48,143 bases of DNA, from the NCBI GenBank assembly GCA_001002415.1, contig LCMB01000006.1, positions 1-48,143 of the forward strand, written 5' to 3'. Both the position numbers and the translations under genes were made by a program. The notes under the pieces were generated by a model. That model did no database searches and had not been told where the DNA came from. It worked only from the letters and a program-made list of their open reading frames with translations. This DNA is from Microgenomates group bacterium GW2011_GWF2_46_18. GTDB lineage: Bacteria > Patescibacteriota > Microgenomatia > UBA1400 > UBA12108. Shown here in pieces: positions 6,010 to 13,928 of the stretch (positions are counted from its first letter, which is position 1; every line of letters begins with the position of its first letter).

Positions 6010-7011
6010 ATGCAAACCCAAATTACCCAAATACAATCACGTTTTACCTCAGATCTGGACCAAGTTCACACCCCAACCGAACTCGACGCACTCTACCTCA
6101 AATACCTCGGGAAAAAGGGTAGTACTACCCAGCTTCTTGGCCAACTCAAAGAACTTTCTCTTTCGGACAAGAAAATTTATGGGCCTCTCCTCAACCAACT
6201 CAAACAATCCCAGGAATCGCAAATTAAAGACAAGTCAAAATTACTATCGTCTGACGTCTCGCATCTATTGTCTATGGATTTGACCATTCCTGGTCAAATC
6301 AAGCCCATCGGTCATCTCCACCCAACTACCATTCTAATCCGGGAGATGAACGATTTCTTCCGTCAGCAAGGCTACTCCATCGGCGAAGGTCCCGAAATCG
6401 AAAATGTCGAGTACAACTTCCGCCGGCTCAATCTTCCAGAAGGCCACCCCGCCACTGATCTGCAGGACACTCTCTTTATTCGCGAAGGTGATCTTTTGCT
6501 CCGGACTCACACCAGCTCCGTCGAAACCAGAATTCTCTCAAGCCAGAAGCCCCCCTTGCGGGTTGTTGTTCCCGGCAAATGTTATCGCAACGAAACCAAT
6601 AGTACGACCAACACCAACTTTTTCTATCAATATCAGGGCTTTGTCGTCGACCAAGGAATCAACATTCAACACCTCAAATCCATTCTTACCGAGTTTCACC
6701 AATTTCTCTTTGGGAAAGATATCAAACTGCGTTTTCGTTACAAATACTACCCCGAAGTCACTCCCGGCATGGGGGTGGATATCGAGTGCAACTTTTGCCA
6801 TGGCAAGGGCTGCCAAATCTGCAAATACCGTGGCTTTATCGAAGTTTTGGGTAGTGGGATGATCCATCCCAATACCCTCAAAGCCTGCGGCATTGATCCC
6901 AGCATTTACACCGGCTTTGCCTTTGGGATGGGGCTTGACCGCTTAGTCATGACGAAATTTGGTATTACTGATATCCGCAAACTCTATGGCGGAGAATTAA
7001 TTTACCTATGA
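6010..7011 (+). CDS. pheS: Phenylalanine-tRNA ligase alpha subunit
   Basis: Catalytic subunit of PheRS (alpha2-beta2). It is 333 residues, normal length. A short coiled-coil N-terminus precedes the class II core: HPTTILIREMNDFFRQQGY, the motif 2 region (GKCYRNE), the FYQYQGFVVD block and motif 3 (GFAFGMGLDRLVMTKFGITDIR). A CxxC-x4-CxxC cluster (CNFCHGKGCQICK, residues about 260-272) probably binds zinc, as in several bacterial PheS proteins. The stop overlaps the pheT start as ATGA. A -10-like TAGAAT lies 6 nt before the ATG. Confidence 0.96.
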   Translation: MQTQITQIQSRFTSDLDQVHTPTELDALYLKYLGKKGSTTQLLGQLKELSLSDKKIYGPLLNQLKQSQESQIKDKSKLLSSDVSHLLSMDLTIPGQIKPIGHLHPTTILIREMNDFFRQQGYSIGEGPEIENVEYNFRRLNLPEGHPATDLQDTLFIREGDLLLRTHTSSVETRILSSQKPPLRVVVPGKCYRNETNSTTNTNFFYQYQGFVVDQGINIQHLKSILTEFHQFLFGKDIKLRFRYKYYPEVTPGMGVDIECNFCHGKGCQICKYRGFIEVLGSGMIHPNTLKACGIDPSIYTGFAFGMGLDRLVMTKFGITDIRKLYGGELIYL

Positions 7012-8861
7012 AAATACCTCTTATTTGGCTCAAAGATTATCTCAAAATTGACAAAACTCCCCGCGAAATTGCCGCCAGTTTTACCCAGCTTGGGCTTATG
7101 CTCGACAAACCCCTCGATCAAACTGGCGTGCTTGATCTCGAACACCGGATGGATCGCTCCGATTGGCTAAGCATTATCGGCTGTGCCCGCGACCTCGCTG
7201 CCTTCGAAAATTTACCTCTCAAACTTCCCAAGCCAACTTCCAAACTTAAACAAAAAACTCTCTCTCAACCCGAAATTGCTATTCGAGTCCAAACTCCCCA
7301 TGTCCGCCGCTTTGCGACCAAAGTTTTTCACCAGGTTAAAGTCGGCCCTTCCCCGCGCTGGCTCACTGAACGTCTTTTGGCCTACGGCATCAAATCAGTC
7401 AACAATATTGTCGATGTCACCAACTTTGTCATGGTCGAATACGGTCAACCCCTGCACGCTCAGGATCTCGCCAAACTACCGGGGCAAGATATTACCATCA
7501 GAGCAGCCTGTGCCGGGGAGAAACTAACCACTATTCTAGGTACAGACATAAAACTAGATTCTAACGTCTTCATTCTAACGTCTGGCGGATTGCCCACCGT
7601 CATCGGCGGGATCGTTGGCGGTGTTGGTACCAGTGTAACTCAAAAAACTACGGACATTATCTTGGATGCTGGTAACTACGATCAACGGATTATCCGCCAA
7701 ACCAGTCGTCGCTTAAAAATCATTAACGAAACTGTCAGTCACTACGACAAATACCTCGATCCTCGCTTGATTGATCCAGCTCTTTCTCGCGCCACCTCCC
7801 TTATTCTCGAACTAGCTGGTGGCACTGTGACAGATAACGACGACTACTATCCCCATCCCCCCAAGCCCCAAACCCTGACCCTCCATTGGTCTCGTCTCCA
7901 ACTTCTCTCCGGCCTCACACTTCCCAAACCCACGGTCAAACGCATTCTCCGTGCTCTCGACTACTCCATTGTCGAAGAAGACCCTTCCTCCCTCGTCGTC
8001 GAAATTCCCTACTTTAGGACCGATGTCGAAGTCGAAGACGATTTGATTGCCGATATTCTCCGGATTAATAATTACGACAATCTTCCGGCTCTGGCTCTCT
8101 CAACTCCGATTCCCCCAGACATTACCCCCGAGCTTTATCGCTTCGAAGACCGCTTGCGCGATCTGCTGGTAGCGAAAGGTGCCCACGAACACATTACTAG
8201 TTCCCTAACTACTGCTTCCCCCGATAATCACGCTATTACTCTACTTAGTGCTACCTCCTCTGACCAAAATACGCTTCGTTCCTCCCTAGTTCCTTCCCTC
8301 CAAAATGTCCTTGGCTATTACGCTAAACATGGGCTCAAAAACATTGCCCTTTTCGAAATCGGCAAAGTCTTTTCCCAACAAGGTGACAAGTATTTGGAAC
8401 ATCGTCATCTCTCGGTTGTCTCTACTCAAAAAATTGCCGACTCACTTTCCACTCTTATGCATGTGCTTGGCATCAACTATCACATTTCTTTAACCTATCA
8501 GATTGTGGTCAAACAAAAAACGGTGGGGGCGATTGGTCCTCATTTCTACACCTTATATCCTGATTTACTTCTCCCGCTCTCTCAAGCCTACTCTCCAGTC
8601 GTGAGTGAGTTTTTGCACTCGCAATCCCGCGATTTGTCTCTTCTTGTCCCGCCCCGCTATGTCTACGCTGATATTCTAGCCGCCCTTAATCCTCTTACTC
8701 TTACCTATCAAACTATCAACTGTAAATCCGCTACTCCCTTAGGTAAAGTTAACAATTATCTGCTCACTTTCACTTGGCCAGCCAAAAGCAACACATCCGC
8801 CGAAATCAAACAAATCCTCAAGACACTCAAAACCGCTCTCTCCATCGATTCCAAATCCTAA
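7008..8861 (+). CDS. pheT: Phenylalanine-tRNA ligase beta subunit, lacking the B2 domain
   Basis: Beta subunit of PheRS, responsible for tRNA binding and editing. Bacterial PheT is normally about 790-800 residues; this one is 617. The N-terminal B1 start (IPLIWLKDYLKI) leads within about 35 residues to MDRSDWLSIIGCARDLAA, a block that usually follows the EMAP-type B2 OB fold, so the tRNA-binding B2 domain has been lost. The B3/B4 editing region (SVNNIVDVTNFVMVEYGQPLHAQD), the B5 domain (VEIPYFRTDVEVEDDLIADILRI) and a diverged C-terminal FDX-ACB domain (about 540-610) remain. It overlaps pheS by 4 bases and converges on the PBP gene with a 4-base overlap. Confidence 0.94.
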   Translation: MKIPLIWLKDYLKIDKTPREIAASFTQLGLMLDKPLDQTGVLDLEHRMDRSDWLSIIGCARDLAAFENLPLKLPKPTSKLKQKTLSQPEIAIRVQTPHVRRFATKVFHQVKVGPSPRWLTERLLAYGIKSVNNIVDVTNFVMVEYGQPLHAQDLAKLPGQDITIRAACAGEKLTTILGTDIKLDSNVFILTSGGLPTVIGGIVGGVGTSVTQKTTDIILDAGNYDQRIIRQTSRRLKIINETVSHYDKYLDPRLIDPALSRATSLILELAGGTVTDNDDYYPHPPKPQTLTLHWSRLQLLSGLTLPKPTVKRILRALDYSIVEEDPSSLVVEIPYFRTDVEVEDDLIADILRINNYDNLPALALSTPIPPDITPELYRFEDRLRDLLVAKGAHEHITSSLTTASPDNHAITLLSATSSDQNTLRSSLVPSLQNVLGYYAKHGLKNIALFEIGKVFSQQGDKYLEHRHLSVVSTQKIADSLSTLMHVLGINYHISLTYQIVVKQKTVGAIGPHFYTLYPDLLLPLSQAYSPVVSEFLHSQSRDLSLLVPPRYVYADILAALNPLTLTYQTINCKSATPLGKVNNYLLTFTWPAKSNTSAEIKQILKTLKTALSIDSKS

Positions 8862-11413
8862 GGCGTCGCCGAAGCCGAAGCGGTCGGTGAAGGCACAAAA
8901 TTCCACTCCATCTTCACCCCGATTCTTATCTTAGTTTCTGTCTCACTCCCATCCTTTGTGCGTACCTTCCCCATAAGCTCATATGTTCCATCCGGTAAAG
9001 TTATATTTGTCACTACCAATTTCTCATTTCCAAAACTCTCGATCTCACTCCCATTTTTGTATAACTTAACCCACTCAATTTCTTTGCTAGTGGTTATTCT
9101 CAGTCTTACCTCAAAAGTATTATTGTCAATTTTGCTTTCATTTGTTGGTTTCTCAAACCCGATTACTGTCTCCGTGTTGGCAGTGCAATATTCCCGTGGC
9201 ACCTTAAACTTAGCGTCTCCCTGTGAGTCAATCCAAGCCCAAATATCGTCCTGCCAAGCCGAACTTTCATTAGCCAAAACATAATATTCCTTTTCGTTAT
9301 ACTCTCCTCGTGCTACGTCCACCTCAGTCGCCAGTCTATTTTCATCCGCGCGACAAACCTTCACTTTTGTATGAATCGGATCCGGCTCAGTCGGGATCGT
9401 TCCTCGGATAAAATAATCCGCTCGGGCTAAATATCCATCGTGTTCTGGATAACCAGACACCGTATCGACCTGTCTGGCTTCCACCCCAGTTGGGACACTA
9501 AACTCGCTTCCCTTATATTTTTCCCAAGTCTTAAGCATAATCTTTCGCCAAATTGGCGATGCTCCGGTCACTCCCGAGGCCACCTCCTTCATTGCTGAGT
9601 TATCGTTATTTCCCACCCACACCCCAACCACTGCCCCCGTACTCCATCCAATCGTCCAGTTATCCCGCTTGTCATTGGTTGTCCCGGTCTTAACTGCAAT
9701 TGGTCGCCCGCTCATATTCAAATAACTATTTGGTCCAAAGGTGAGTAAGCGCGCATTGTTGTCATACAGCACGTGATTGATCAAAAATGCCACTTCTTCT
9801 GTCAAAACTCGCTTTTTCTGAGGTTCTCTTGTCTCAAAAATTGTCTTCCCATTCTTCTCCACTTTCAAAATCGAAATCGGCGTCACCCGCTCACCTCCGT
9901 TCGCAAACACCGCATAACTTCTCACCAAATCAAACAGTCTAACTTCTCCGCCTCCCAAGGTTACCGACAACCCAAAGCGTTTCATATTTTCGGTAGTCGG
10001 TGCCAAAGTCTCCAGTCCCATATCGTAGGCAGTTTGTAGCATATCGCGCAGTCCGATCAACGACAGTAATTTAACCGCCGGGATATTCAAAGACGAGCCT
10101 AATGCAAAGCGAAGCTGTACCGGTCCATGAAACTTGCCATCATAATTCCTTGGTTCATAAAATTCCTCGGCCGTTGCTCCCGGAAACTTGGTCGGCACAT
10201 CGAGTAGCATACTCGAAGGTGAGTAGCCTTTGGTAAAGGCAGTCGCATAGGTTACTGGCTTGATCGCACTTCCTGGTTGGCGCAGGGACATGACTACATT
10301 GACCTTCCCATCATAATCCTCGGCAAAATAATTTTTAGATCCCACCATGGCCAAGACTTCTCCATTTTGCGGATTTATGACCATTGCCGCCCCATTCCCG
10401 ATCTTCATACTCGCCAGCTTGTCGATTTCTTCGGTCACCGTCGTTTGGGCAAAATCCTGCAATTCAGAATCGAGAGTAGTTGTCACTGTATATCCACCTT
10501 CTTCTACTACCGCTTCTCCCAAAAGTTCAACCAGCTGTTCTTTCACGTAAAACACAAAGTGAGGAGCTGTAATCGCCACCGATTGATCACGAAACTCGGC
10601 TTTGGGTAACTCGGATACACTCAATTCTTCCGCTTGCTTATCAATGTATCCATCCTCCCGCATCCGTCGTAGAACCGCGGTCGCTCGAGCCACATAAGCT
10701 TGGTTATCCGTTCCGTATGGCGAATAGCGTGACGGAGCTTGCGGCATTCCTGCCAAAATCGCAGCTTGAGTCAGGGTCAAATCTCTCGGCTCCTTGCCAA
10801 AATAGCGCTCACTTGCCGCTGCTATCCCCACCGCCGTCCCTCCATATGGCGCTTCGTTTAAGTACATCGTCAGAATTTCGTCTTTACTAAATTTCTTCTC
10901 AATTTGCAGTGCCAATACCAACTCCTTAAACTTGCGGACCAGTGATCTGTCCGACGTTAACAGTACATTTTTAACTAGCTGTTGAGTCAAAGTACTGCCG
11001 CCCTGAGCTCGACCTCTCGTCACCCCCCGTGATAGTCCTCTAATCATTCCCCACATACTAAAACCTTCGTGGGAATAAAATTCCTTATCTTCAATCGCGA
11101 TCGTGGCTTGTTGCATCACCTGAGGAATTTCCGTCAAAGCCACTGGAAGTCGATTGTAATCCGTGTACAAGTCATACAGAGTCTTACCCTCCCGGTCGAC
11201 TATCTTAGTGCTAAATCCTTCTCTTCTGACCACTTTATTAGGATTAGGCAGCGAGGCTGCCGTCCAAGCAAACAAAATAATGACTAAAATAATTCCGGCT
11301 AAAACTCCAAACAACGCCAGAATTCCCAAATTTTTTAATATTGTCTGTCTATCCCACCTCCGCCTCCGATTCCCCATCCGCCGCTGATTCCACACTTGCT
11401 TCCACTCCTGCAT
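8858..11413 (-). CDS. Class A penicillin-binding protein (PBP1A-like)
   Basis: Bifunctional peptidoglycan glycosyltransferase/transpeptidase of 851 residues. A basic cytoplasmic start and one membrane segment (about 28-51) are followed by the GT51 domain with EDKEFYSHEGF (catalytic Glu108) and GGSTLTQQL (138-146), then the transpeptidase with Ser382-x-x-Lys385 (SAIK), Ser441-Leu-Asn443 and the KTGT box at Lys575. About 150 residues after the transpeptidase form an Ig-like tail (FEVRLRITTSKEIEWVKLY...), ending in a Ser/Ala/Thr/Pro stretch. On this strand TATACT ends 7 nt before the ATG with TTGCTC 17 bases further upstream, so the message is probably leaderless. It uses the D-Ala-D-Ala stems made by Alr and Ddl, encoded at 37254-39376. 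Confidence 0.95.
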   Translation of the reverse strand: MQEWKQVWNQRRMGNRRRRWDRQTILKNLGILALFGVLAGIILVIILFAWTAASLPNPNKVVRREGFSTKIVDREGKTLYDLYTDYNRLPVALTEIPQVMQQATIAIEDKEFYSHEGFSMWGMIRGLSRGVTRGRAQGGSTLTQQLVKNVLLTSDRSLVRKFKELVLALQIEKKFSKDEILTMYLNEAPYGGTAVGIAAASERYFGKEPRDLTLTQAAILAGMPQAPSRYSPYGTDNQAYVARATAVLRRMREDGYIDKQAEELSVSELPKAEFRDQSVAITAPHFVFYVKEQLVELLGEAVVEEGGYTVTTTLDSELQDFAQTTVTEEIDKLASMKIGNGAAMVINPQNGEVLAMVGSKNYFAEDYDGKVNVVMSLRQPGSAIKPVTYATAFTKGYSPSSMLLDVPTKFPGATAEEFYEPRNYDGKFHGPVQLRFALGSSLNIPAVKLLSLIGLRDMLQTAYDMGLETLAPTTENMKRFGLSVTLGGGEVRLFDLVRSYAVFANGGERVTPISILKVEKNGKTIFETREPQKKRVLTEEVAFLINHVLYDNNARLLTFGPNSYLNMSGRPIAVKTGTTNDKRDNWTIGWSTGAVVGVWVGNNDNSAMKEVASGVTGASPIWRKIMLKTWEKYKGSEFSVPTGVEARQVDTVSGYPEHDGYLARADYFIRGTIPTEPDPIHTKVKVCRADENRLATEVDVARGEYNEKEYYVLANESSAWQDDIWAWIDSQGDAKFKVPREYCTANTETVIGFEKPTNESKIDNNTFEVRLRITTSKEIEWVKLYKNGSEIESFGNEKLVVTNITLPDGTYELMGKVRTKDGSETETKIRIGVKMEWNFVPSPTASASATP

Positions 11414-11420
11414 AGCTTAG

Positions 11421-11449
11421 AGTATAACCCGAACCAGTTACCAGAGCAA
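11421..11449 (-). promoter_or_regulatory. Promoter of the PBP gene (leaderless)
   Basis: On the minus strand TTGCTC (11449-11444), a 17-base spacer, TATACT (11426-11421), then 7 bases and ATG. It is back to back with the promoter of the structured RNA at 11452. Confidence 0.6.
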
Positions 11450-11451
11450 AT

Positions 11452-11479
11452 TTGACACAGCAAAAAATAGTGTTATATT
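11452..11479 (+). promoter_or_regulatory. Strong promoter of the structured RNA
   Basis: Perfect TTGACA (11452-11457), a 16-base spacer that ends in TGT, and TATATT (11474-11479), so both a consensus -35 and an extended -10. It is the strongest promoter I can see in the window. The predicted start of transcription is about 11485-11487, with no coding sequence following directly. Confidence 0.7.
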
Positions 11480-11485
11480 TATAGG

Positions 11486-11726
11486 ACAAGTTAATAGGAA
11501 AGCGTTGATGGAGCCAATAGTAGGCTTGAGCGGGTAATCAGAAAGATGTCGGTTGCTGCAAGACATCCAAGAACTCAAGTCCGAATTTACTCTCCGAAGC
11601 AGGTCTGACAAAATCAGACACGGTAGTCCCCGTAATCAGACTAAGATGTGTCACACAAGAAACAGAGCATCTGGAAATGAGGTTACTCTCAGTTATTTCA
11701 GATCCCGTGTTTAGCGGGATTTTTTA
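11486..11726 (+). ncRNA. Unassigned structured RNA, about 240 nt
   Basis: Lies between a strong promoter and an intrinsic terminator, contains no convincing open frame, and can form many helices: CTTGAG (11525) with CTCAAG (11574) enclosing a GATGTC/GACATC hairpin, GTCTGA/TCAGAC closing CAAAA, ACGG/CCGT, AGATG/CATCT enclosing GTG/CAC, and GAAAT/ATTTC just before the terminator. TCAGA occurs three times and GTAATCAGA twice, so alternative pairings with the single GTCTGA are possible. I see no T-box, tmRNA, SRP, RNase P or common riboswitch consensus. It could be a 6S-like or other abundant small RNA, or a leader for the operon at 11837. The start is estimated from the promoter. Confidence 0.55.
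11701..11726 (+). terminator. Intrinsic terminator of the structured RNA
   Basis: ATCCCG (11702-11707) pairs with CGGGAT (11715-11720) across a 7-nt loop and runs into a T6 tract. This is the clearest rho-independent terminator in the window. Confidence 0.75.
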
Positions 11727-11770
11727 TAGCTAAAAGTAACGAAGCAGGGTTGGTATCGCCGCACTTGCAG

Positions 11771-11812
11771 GCCCCTGTCTACTCCCAATTATGGTTGGTG
11801 GTAGGCAGGGGC
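11771..11812 (+). other. 12-bp hairpin in the leader of the GNAT-like gene
   Basis: Bases 11771-11782 pair with 11801-11812 (12 bp, one G-T) around an 18-nt loop, followed by TTATTTGTTATT and then the AAAGGA Shine-Dalgarno sequence and ATG 11837. It may be a second, leaky terminator or a leader structure. It is part of the only gene-free stretch above 300 bases (11414-11836). Confidence 0.5.
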
Positions 11813-11836
11813 TTATTTGTTATTAAAAGGATATCT

Positions 11837-12796
11837 ATGAACAAGACACACCCGGAAATCGAAGTGATGCCTCCTGGCACTCTTCCTCCGGCAGATACGG
11901 CCACACATATGATTTCTCTACTTAGGGCTGTCTACGTCAATCATGGCATTGCTAACCGGGTTAGAGATATTACTCGCGATATCGAATCGGGGAATCTGCA
12001 AACTTGGCTAGCCAAAAGAGAAGGTCAATTAGTGGCTACGGCCTCTCTCGTCCATCAACCAAACGGCGATGTAGAGATAGGACGAGCTGTCTCGCTAGAA
12101 AAAGGTAATGGCAAATTGCTTATGCTCCTAGCCAGTCTTGCCCACCTTAAAAATAATTCAGACGCACCTATCGTAGCAGAAGTTCGGGCTGCAGAACAAT
12201 TCGGTGGTATTCCCTCTGGAGAAGCAACTCAACATATTTGCTTCGAACTTTTAGATCTAGTGCCTCATGCGCTGGCGCCGTTCTTTAACCATGGAGGGCC
12301 CGTCCGCAATGAAAGTTTTATTCTGGCCCGAAGCGATCGGCAACCAGGGCGAACAGCCACCGAAATGGTGCTGTCCACGCTGACCAATCGAGATCTACGG
12401 GGGAGAGTCCAGAGAGTCAAACTAGTTCAGGATGAACCTTTTCAAATCATAGTTCCCGACACCAACGGGTCAACATTGTCCGAAATCTGGACTGCCAAAG
12501 ATATACAGTTTAAAGAAGGGTTCACTCTCTTCCCCATAGAAGTAACCGATGCCAATCTCGCATTAGTGGGTACTTTACTCACCAACCCGCGTATTGTCAT
12601 GTGTGGGATCGACCACCGTCAGGGAGAAAACGGCAAACCCATTATCTTATTCGGGACCGTTGGCAAAGACACGAAAGTTGCTCCTTCCAAAATTACCGAC
12701 GCACTTGCGCCTGCTGTCCGTCGCGACCTCCAAATATTGCCGATCAGTTTACCCAGCTTGGCAATCAAGATCTCAACACGACCGGCCATGGTCTGA
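11837..12796 (+). CDS. GNAT-like protein of unknown substrate
   Basis: 319 residues from the ATG at 11837, which has AAAGGA at a good distance; the frame is open to 11750, but that part overlaps the 12-bp hairpin and lacks a ribosome-binding site. Residues about 55-115 (WLAKREGQLVATASL ... IGRAVSLEKGNGKLLMLLASLA) resemble the central strands and the acetyl-CoA loop of GNAT acyltransferases, but the R/QxxGxG/A loop is not canonical. The C-terminal half (about 190-319) has mixed alpha/beta character and no motif I know. The next gene is an M20 deacylase/peptidase, then tyrS. An N-acyltransferase acting on amino acids or peptides would fit, but this is inference with low certainty. Confidence 0.5.
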   Translation: MNKTHPEIEVMPPGTLPPADTATHMISLLRAVYVNHGIANRVRDITRDIESGNLQTWLAKREGQLVATASLVHQPNGDVEIGRAVSLEKGNGKLLMLLASLAHLKNNSDAPIVAEVRAAEQFGGIPSGEATQHICFELLDLVPHALAPFFNHGGPVRNESFILARSDRQPGRTATEMVLSTLTNRDLRGRVQRVKLVQDEPFQIIVPDTNGSTLSEIWTAKDIQFKEGFTLFPIEVTDANLALVGTLLTNPRIVMCGIDHRQGENGKPIILFGTVGKDTKVAPSKITDALAPAVRRDLQILPISLPSLAIKISTRPAMV

Positions 12797-12842
12797 GTGG
12801 GTTTTGGACAGATAAGGACGGCAAAATTTGGGGGAACTGGTC

Positions 12843-13910
12843 ATGAATAATCATTCCGTCTCATCCATTCTCCAAAAGCTTATCCACATCCCCTCGGTCA
12901 CGGGGGATACGAAAGCATGCAAACAAATCATCCACGAAGCTCACCATGTCTTAAATCTGCAGAAAGTTAAATCAAAGGTAATATCGCTACACAAAAAACC
13001 CATCCTTATCTGGGGAGAGCTCGATTTAGGGAAAACCACTTGGCTCATCAATTCTCATCTTGATGTCGTGCCAGGTAAGCCCTCTCAATTTATTCCCAAA
13101 GTCAGCAAGGGAAAAATTTGGGGTAGAGGCTCTGCAGACACCAAAAGTAGCTGCGCCATCATCCTCGCCAATTCTAAGCACTGGGTTTCACTGGCAAACG
13201 ACAAACATATAACTTTTATGTTAGTTGTTGATGAGGAAGTTGGAGGTGATACCACCAAACTTGTTTTACAAAAAATGCCCAAGTTAAAAGGGGGCATATT
13301 TTTCGAACCCACTAATGAACAAATGATCGTTCATGCGAAGGGAATTATTCAATTAAAAATTATTGCAGAAGGAAAAGCATGTCATGGCTCTCGGCCCTGG
13401 GGAGGGGATAATGCTCTCGAAAAATTGACCCATTCTCTAACTAAGTTCCGCCTCAAGCATCCTACTCCTACTCACGAAACTAGATCAACTACCTTCAACT
13501 TCTCTTTGCTGTCCGGTGGCACTGCTATTAATCAAGTCCCAGAGTCTGCTACTCTCTGGTGCGACATCAGGTGGAATCCACAGGATGATCCGCAAACAAT
13601 TATTTCTGATCTAAAGAAAATATTCCAAGACTGTAAAGTTAAAATTCTCAAACTTGAATCCCCGATCAATTGTTCACATAGAAGTAAGTTGTGTGAATCA
13701 TTCGTCCTTTCACTCAAAACCAATTCGATCAATCCAATTTTTGGTTTCGAACACGGTAGTTCAGACGCACGACACGCTACAGCGCGAAATATCCCAGCCA
13801 TAGTCTTTGGCCCAGTAGGAAAAAATCTTCATGGTCCAAACGAGTGGGTGAGTGAAAAAAGTTTAAGTAAAGTGCAAATGGTATTAGATCACTGGATTAA
13901 AAATATTTGA
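12843..13910 (+). CDS. M20-family metallopeptidase / deacylase (ArgE/DapE-like)
   Basis: A 355-residue zinc hydrolase. The family ligands are visible in order: SHLDVVPG (His and the catalytic-base-associated Asp), GRGSADTK (bridging Asp), DEEVGGD (catalytic Glu and ligand Glu), FFEP (ligand Glu) and LHGPNEW (last His). The lid/dimerisation domain lies in the middle (GIIQLKIIAEGKACHGSRPWGG onward). Substrates in this family include N-acetylornithine, succinyl-diaminopimelate and dipeptides; the sequence does not distinguish them. I chose ATG 12843, preceded by GGGGGA at 9 nt, over a TTG at 12828. It lies 46 bases after the GNAT-like gene and 18 bases before tyrS. Confidence 0.85.
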   Translation: MNNHSVSSILQKLIHIPSVTGDTKACKQIIHEAHHVLNLQKVKSKVISLHKKPILIWGELDLGKTTWLINSHLDVVPGKPSQFIPKVSKGKIWGRGSADTKSSCAIILANSKHWVSLANDKHITFMLVVDEEVGGDTTKLVLQKMPKLKGGIFFEPTNEQMIVHAKGIIQLKIIAEGKACHGSRPWGGDNALEKLTHSLTKFRLKHPTPTHETRSTTFNFSLLSGGTAINQVPESATLWCDIRWNPQDDPQTIISDLKKIFQDCKVKILKLESPINCSHRSKLCESFVLSLKTNSINPIFGFEHGSSDARHATARNIPAIVFGPVGKNLHGPNEWVSEKSLSKVQMVLDHWIKNI

Positions 13911-13916
13911 TACAAT
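13908..13916 (+). promoter_or_regulatory. Extended -10 promoter of tyrS
   Basis: TG-A-TACAAT ends 12 nt before ATG 13929. A GGAG lies between it and the start, so the message would have a leader of only about 5-6 nt, probably too short to use that Shine-Dalgarno sequence fully unless the gene is read from the upstream operon promoter. Confidence 0.45.
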
Positions 13917-13928
13917 ACTAGGAGTCCT

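Noticed and set aside
11486-11726. tmRNA, RNase P RNA or SRP RNA
   Set aside because: There is no tRNA-like end with a T loop, no GAGGAAAGTCC core and no SRP GGAAGCAGC-type tip; it is also too short for RNase P or tmRNA.
11750-11836. N-terminal extension of the GNAT-like gene from 11750
   Set aside because: It lies across a 12-bp hairpin, has no ribosome-binding site, and the ATG at 11837 has AAAGGA at a good distance.
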